From assembly GCF_024734385.1 (NCBI RefSeq), contig NZ_JANHAP010000006.1:124001-188000 (forward strand): a stretch of DNA of 64,000 nt, written 5' to 3'. Within the stretch, counting starts at the first letter, position 1; each line of letters begins with the position of its first letter. Positions 60,646 through 64,000 of this stretch are shown piece by piece. Under the pieces are notes generated by a model. It saw only the letters and a program-made list of their open reading frames with translations, searched no databases and was not told the origin of the DNA. This stretch comes from Dasania sp. GY-MA-18 (lineage in GTDB: Bacteria > Pseudomonadota > Gammaproteobacteria > Pseudomonadales > Dasaniaceae). Both the position numbers and the translations under genes were made by a program.

Positions 60646-61739
60646 TAGTGCTTCACTGAACGGCGGCGGCTCCATTTGCGCCACCATAAATACGTGCCGG
60701 TAAAAAATAAAAAGGCGGGTAGGGTGCCTACTAATAGCCAGAGTATGCGTCCGGCCAGCCCCAGCGCATCGGCGTTATGCAAGGGGAATACCCACGTTAA
60801 AATACTATTGCCTATGGGGGCCTGGCTTGCATCCCAAGTACCCAGCACTACACCCGTATAGGGGTTTAACCAAATGGAGCTGGCACCGTGGTTGGTCCAG
60901 GGCTCGCCGGTAAAGTTGGCGCTTAGGCGCAGGCTATGTTGCGCTTGTTGCGGTAAAAAAATGCGTTTTATTTCGCTATTGGGTACCGCGGCTTTGGCAT
61001 TTGCTAGTAGGCTATCCAGCGGCAGTTGCTGGCCTTGGGGGCTAACCGTGTAGCTGGGTTTGCTGGTGATAGGGGCAACACTATTAATAATGGCCGCCGT
61101 GGGTTTGGGGAAGATCATGGCGATACCGGTAATAGCGCACAAGCTTAATACTGGCACGCTGGCTACGCCTATGACTCTGTGCAAGTCCCAAAAAAATCGT
61201 GTGGTGCTGGCCTGCCGGTTAATACGCAGCGCCTGATGCCAGCGGCCACGGCGGCGCGGCCACCATAAAATAACGCCGCTGATACTAAAAAATAATAACA
61301 CCAAGCCCATTATGCCCACGACGATTTCGCCATTGTGGCCGGATAATAAAGTGTAATGAAAACGATATAGCCAGCTCATGGGGTAGTAACCCCACTCTCG
61401 CACAGCTAACACTTGTGCGGTGCTGGGGCCGACGCTGACTTCCAGCCGTGCATTAGCGGGCGGCGGGCCGTTAAATCTAACAGTGTGAGGCGAGCCAGCT
61501 TGCCTGGCTAAATAAATCCTAGTGGCTATTGCGTCTGCGGGCACTGCCGCTTTGGCGGCGGTGAGCACTTGCTGCAATTTGGCCGCAGGCTGCTGGGCTG
61601 GCTCCTGCAGTTGCGGGGTGAGGATTTCATCTAAGGCGTGATCAAATACCAGCAGGCTGCCGCTGAGGCCTATAAGGGCAATAATTGCCCCCAGCAGCAA
61701 ACCGCAGTATTTATGTAGGGTGAACATGGTTTGCCGCAT
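60645..61739 (-). CDS. PepSY-associated membrane protein
   Basis: A protein of 364 residues with four main membrane helices: near 10-33, 140-160, 190-212 and 330-352. The N-terminal LHKYCGLLLGAIIALIGLSGSLLVFDHALD and the later ILWWPRRRGRW and FFWDLHRVIGVASVP are typical of PepSY_TM proteins, given here in part. These proteins often follow siderophore receptors and some reduce or help release iron from ferrisiderophores in the periplasm. It is 20 bases downstream of the TonB receptor on the same strand, so probably shares its Fur-controlled transcript. Confidence 0.9.
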   Translation of the reverse strand: MRQTMFTLHKYCGLLLGAIIALIGLSGSLLVFDHALDEILTPQLQEPAQQPAAKLQQVLTAAKAAVPADAIATRIYLARQAGSPHTVRFNGPPPANARLEVSVGPSTAQVLAVREWGYYPMSWLYRFHYTLLSGHNGEIVVGIMGLVLLFFSISGVILWWPRRRGRWHQALRINRQASTTRFFWDLHRVIGVASVPVLSLCAITGIAMIFPKPTAAIINSVAPITSKPSYTVSPQGQQLPLDSLLANAKAAVPNSEIKRIFLPQQAQHSLRLSANFTGEPWTNHGASSIWLNPYTGVVLGTWDASQAPIGNSILTWVFPLHNADALGLAGRILWLLVGTLPAFLFFTGTYLWWRKWSRRRSVKH

Positions 61740-61759
61740 GGGGAGTAAAGCCTTAAAAG

Positions 61760-63871
61760 TTAAAAGGCGCGATGATAGCCGATGCTATAGCTGCGGCCCA
61801 AGCCTTTAAAGTTACGCTCATCGTTACCGACGGTTTGCGAGTAGTAACTAAAGTAATCTTCATTAGTTAGATTTTGCACACCTAGGGTAAAGGTGCCTAA
61901 CGATGACTCTAGGTTGGCACTGAGATCAGCGGTGGTGTAGCCCTTAAACTTGGCATAGCTAACCCCATCCAAATCTTTAAAGTTACGGTTATACAGGTGA
62001 TTGATTTGCAAGCGGGTGCTAAGGGCGGCGCTCCAGTTTCTGTCCCAGCTTAGGTTGAGGCGGTTGGGGGCAATATTGGCACCGTCCAAGTCGGTATCGA
62101 CGCTGCCGCTTTCATCGGAATCGTACTCACCCTCGGTGTAGGCATAACGCAGGCCTAGGGTATCTGCTTGAGTGGCAAACCATTGTACGCGTGTTTCTAC
62201 ACCATTCACCTCTGTGCGCTCGCGTTTAATCAGGTACTGACCATCGGCGTTAAGCTGCAAGCGTTGGCCAAAATCGGACTCCGACTGGTAGTAGGTAATC
62301 TGGGCGGTAATAGATTGATTGCCATATTCCAGCCCGGCTTCTCTGCTTTGTGCCACTATGGGCTCTAGCTCTAAAAAGCTGTCAACCTGTTGGCCGGCCT
62401 CGCTAATACCGCGCAATACTCGGCCTACATCGGGCATAGAAAAACCTTCGGAGTAATTGCCAAACACGCGCCAGTTATCATTGAGGCTGTACTTAGCCCC
62501 TAGGTTGTATAGCGTTTCGGAAAATTCAGGGTTACCACCTTGTACCGACTGGCTGCCGTAGCTAAACAGGGTGGTGAAATCATCTACTTTAAGCTCAGAT
62601 TTTTCGTGACGTATGCCTGCGGTCACGGTTAATTGTTCTATGCCGGTAAATTCCATTTGCAGGTAAGGGGCATAGTTTTTGTATTCGGTATCGGGTACCC
62701 ACTTGCGGCCGGTTTGCACTAGTTGCTGGTAGGTGGTGTCGCTAAAAAAGTCTACGCCGTAAACTAGGTTAATAGGCAGGCCGGCGAGTTGGTCTTTAAT
62801 CGCGGTAATTTTTAAACCGTATTTTTCTGAATTATTTTGTGATTGATCAAAAATATCGCTGCCGTAGGCTGGGTCTTGAAAGCTTGCGAATACGCCGCCG
62901 CCGTAAGTACCGGCAAAGTCTTGGCTAAAGGCTTGCACCCGCAGTTGATGCCCCAGTATATTTTCGTTGCTGTAATTAAGGCTGAGCAAGGTTACTTTAT
63001 TGCTGGTTGAGTCACCCTCCATTTTTTGTTCTATAGCCGTGGTGGCTATGCCATTAGTAACGCTGCCCGCTACGGAGGTCCAGTCATTATTACCGGCAAC
63101 TTTATAGCGGTTGGCGGTGAACTCTAAACGTTGCTCATCCCAGTTGTAGCCGATTTTGATAAAGGCATTATGGGTTTCGGAGTCCATGGTGTCGCCTTGG
63201 GTGTTGTCAAAACCTATGATGTTGTCGTTGGCATCATAGGCTAAACCCTGGTTGCGATAACCCAAGCTGGCGATCATATCCACATCGCCCGCGCTGCCAG
63301 AAAAACCGTAGTTAAGGCCGTAGCCCAGGCTGTCGCTAATATCTTCTTCTTGAAAATAGCTTTCTACCCGTATGCTTTGTTGTAGCTCTTGAGTGGGCTT
63401 TTTGGTGATTAGGTTAATAATGCCGCCCGAAGCCCCCAGACCGTGTATGGCATTGGCCCCGTGTATCACCTCTACCCGCTCGATGACGGAAGGGTCTATG
63501 GTGTGGCCATCGCGGCCGCCATCGCGCAGGGGGTTGGATTGTGGCACGCCGTCCACCATGTACAGCGGGCTGCGGCCGCGCAGGGTTTCACCGGCGCTGG
63601 TCAATTTTTGGCGGCTGGGGGTAAAGCTGGGGATCAAATTGCCCAGCACGGTAGAGAGGTCATTGTTTACCGCCAGCTGCTGGTTTAAATCCGCTTGGTT
63701 AATGATGGTAACGGTATTGGGTATGGTGCTTAAGGGCTTAGCGGTACGGCTGGCAGTCACCACCATTTCTTCCACACGTTCGTTGCCTGCTGCACTGGCA
63801 AAGGGGGCGGCAAGGGGAGTGGTAAAAGATAGGATCAGCGCTGTAGTGGGTAGGCCGGCTGGGTGGCGCAT
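61760..63871 (-). CDS. TonB-dependent receptor, probably iron/siderophore
   Basis: A protein of about 703 residues from the ATG at 63871, which has AGAGAA upstream and starts a signal sequence ending near ASAAG. The plug domain has TonB box EEMVVTASR, then GETLRGRSPLYMVDGVPQS, RVEVIHGANAIHGLGASGG and LITKKPT. The barrel closes with SIGYHRAF. The type matches FecA/FhuA-like siderophore receptors; the ligand is not readable. The longer frame to 63949 would translate the Fur box, so I reject it. The Fur box and the PepSY gene downstream support iron uptake. Confidence 0.9.
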   Translation of the reverse strand: MRHPAGLPTTALILSFTTPLAAPFASAAGNERVEEMVVTASRTAKPLSTIPNTVTIINQADLNQQLAVNNDLSTVLGNLIPSFTPSRQKLTSAGETLRGRSPLYMVDGVPQSNPLRDGGRDGHTIDPSVIERVEVIHGANAIHGLGASGGIINLITKKPTQELQQSIRVESYFQEEDISDSLGYGLNYGFSGSAGDVDMIASLGYRNQGLAYDANDNIIGFDNTQGDTMDSETHNAFIKIGYNWDEQRLEFTANRYKVAGNNDWTSVAGSVTNGIATTAIEQKMEGDSTSNKVTLLSLNYSNENILGHQLRVQAFSQDFAGTYGGGVFASFQDPAYGSDIFDQSQNNSEKYGLKITAIKDQLAGLPINLVYGVDFFSDTTYQQLVQTGRKWVPDTEYKNYAPYLQMEFTGIEQLTVTAGIRHEKSELKVDDFTTLFSYGSQSVQGGNPEFSETLYNLGAKYSLNDNWRVFGNYSEGFSMPDVGRVLRGISEAGQQVDSFLELEPIVAQSREAGLEYGNQSITAQITYYQSESDFGQRLQLNADGQYLIKRERTEVNGVETRVQWFATQADTLGLRYAYTEGEYDSDESGSVDTDLDGANIAPNRLNLSWDRNWSAALSTRLQINHLYNRNFKDLDGVSYAKFKGYTTADLSANLESSLGTFTLGVQNLTNEDYFSYYSQTVGNDERNFKGLGRSYSIGYHRAF

Positions 63872-63933
63872 AGCAAGTTCTCTTTGGTCTGGTTGAGTAT
63901 GATGAGGTTCAAAGGTCTGCATGGTAATGCTAA

Positions 63934-63948
63934 TGATAATGATTATCA
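63934..63948 (-). promoter_or_regulatory. Fur box upstream of the siderophore-type receptor
   Basis: TGATAATGATTATCA is an exact 7-1-7 Fur palindrome, with a further TAATGATAAT repeat at 63931-63940. It is 63 bases ahead of the receptor ATG. Confidence 0.9.
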
Positions 63949-64000
63949 ATAGTGTTGTTGCTGTAGCTTGTTGTTTTATAGTGGTTTTGGGTGGGCGAAG

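Noticed and set aside
60225-60648. Two small plus-strand frames in the REP cluster
   Set aside because: They consist of the repeated palindromic units.

Overview
The window is chromosomal DNA from a free-living, aerobic gammaproteobacterium. Supporting genes are rmf, the fused rlmKL, a type 2 pyrD, the Pseudomonas-type PA2778/PA2779 pair, long-form PstC and PstA, and a complete sdh-suc-lpd block. Moderate GC, a SSS symporter, NhaA and two TonB receptors fit a marine Cellvibrionales-like bacterium, but that placement is inference. Apart from one repeat-flanked cassette it reads as core genome. I found no rRNA, tRNA, CRISPR array, transposase or phage gene.

Layout. 1-1884: end of a FAD-dependent oxidoreductase, then an Xre/RES toxin-antitoxin pair. 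2104-9180 (minus): a complete Bat operon (MoxR, DUF58, DUF4381, BatA, fused BatB/BatC, BatD). 9514-10725: nhaA. 10819-18089: a putative uptake and activation cluster (alpha/beta hydrolase, acyl-CoA synthetase-like ligase, TonB receptor, SSS symporter) with a divergent TetR regulator; three related palindromes lie at its promoters. 18186-23295: DUF2835, pyrD, a glutamine amidotransferase, rmf and rlmKL. 23365-24862: two inverted copies of a roughly 330 bp hairpin-rich repeat bracket an AT-richer lipoprotein gene. 24926-27175: ygiQ. 27364-37279: phosphate cluster phoB-phoR-pstS, an orphan binding protein, pstC-pstA-pstB-phoU, with Pho boxes before phoB, pstS and pstC. 37338-37442: a multi-arm hairpin repeat. 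37489-40157 (minus): cinA and gltA. 40616-52113: sdhCDAB-sucAB-lpd-sucCD. 52248-59820: HD-GYP protein, LapA-domain protein, YebC/YeeN, a spermidine synthase-like protein, a DUF885 lipoprotein, an MFS transporter and the C39-peptidase lipoprotein; PA2779-like follows at 59824-60222. 60369-60645: REP-like repeats. 60645-63871 (minus): PepSY membrane protein and a Fur-box-preceded TonB receptor.

How the genes work together. gltA, sdh, suc and lpd supply citrate synthase, complex II, 2-oxoglutarate dehydrogenase and succinyl-CoA synthetase. The Pho block is a two-component system controlling a high-affinity phosphate transporter. The TetR cluster looks like outer-membrane capture, inner-membrane Na+ symport, then hydrolysis and CoA activation of an unknown carboxylic acid or ester. 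The last two genes look like an iron-regulated siderophore uptake pair. The least explained structure is the inverted-repeat cassette at 23365-24862: the two arms keep the same hairpins while changing the stem sequences.
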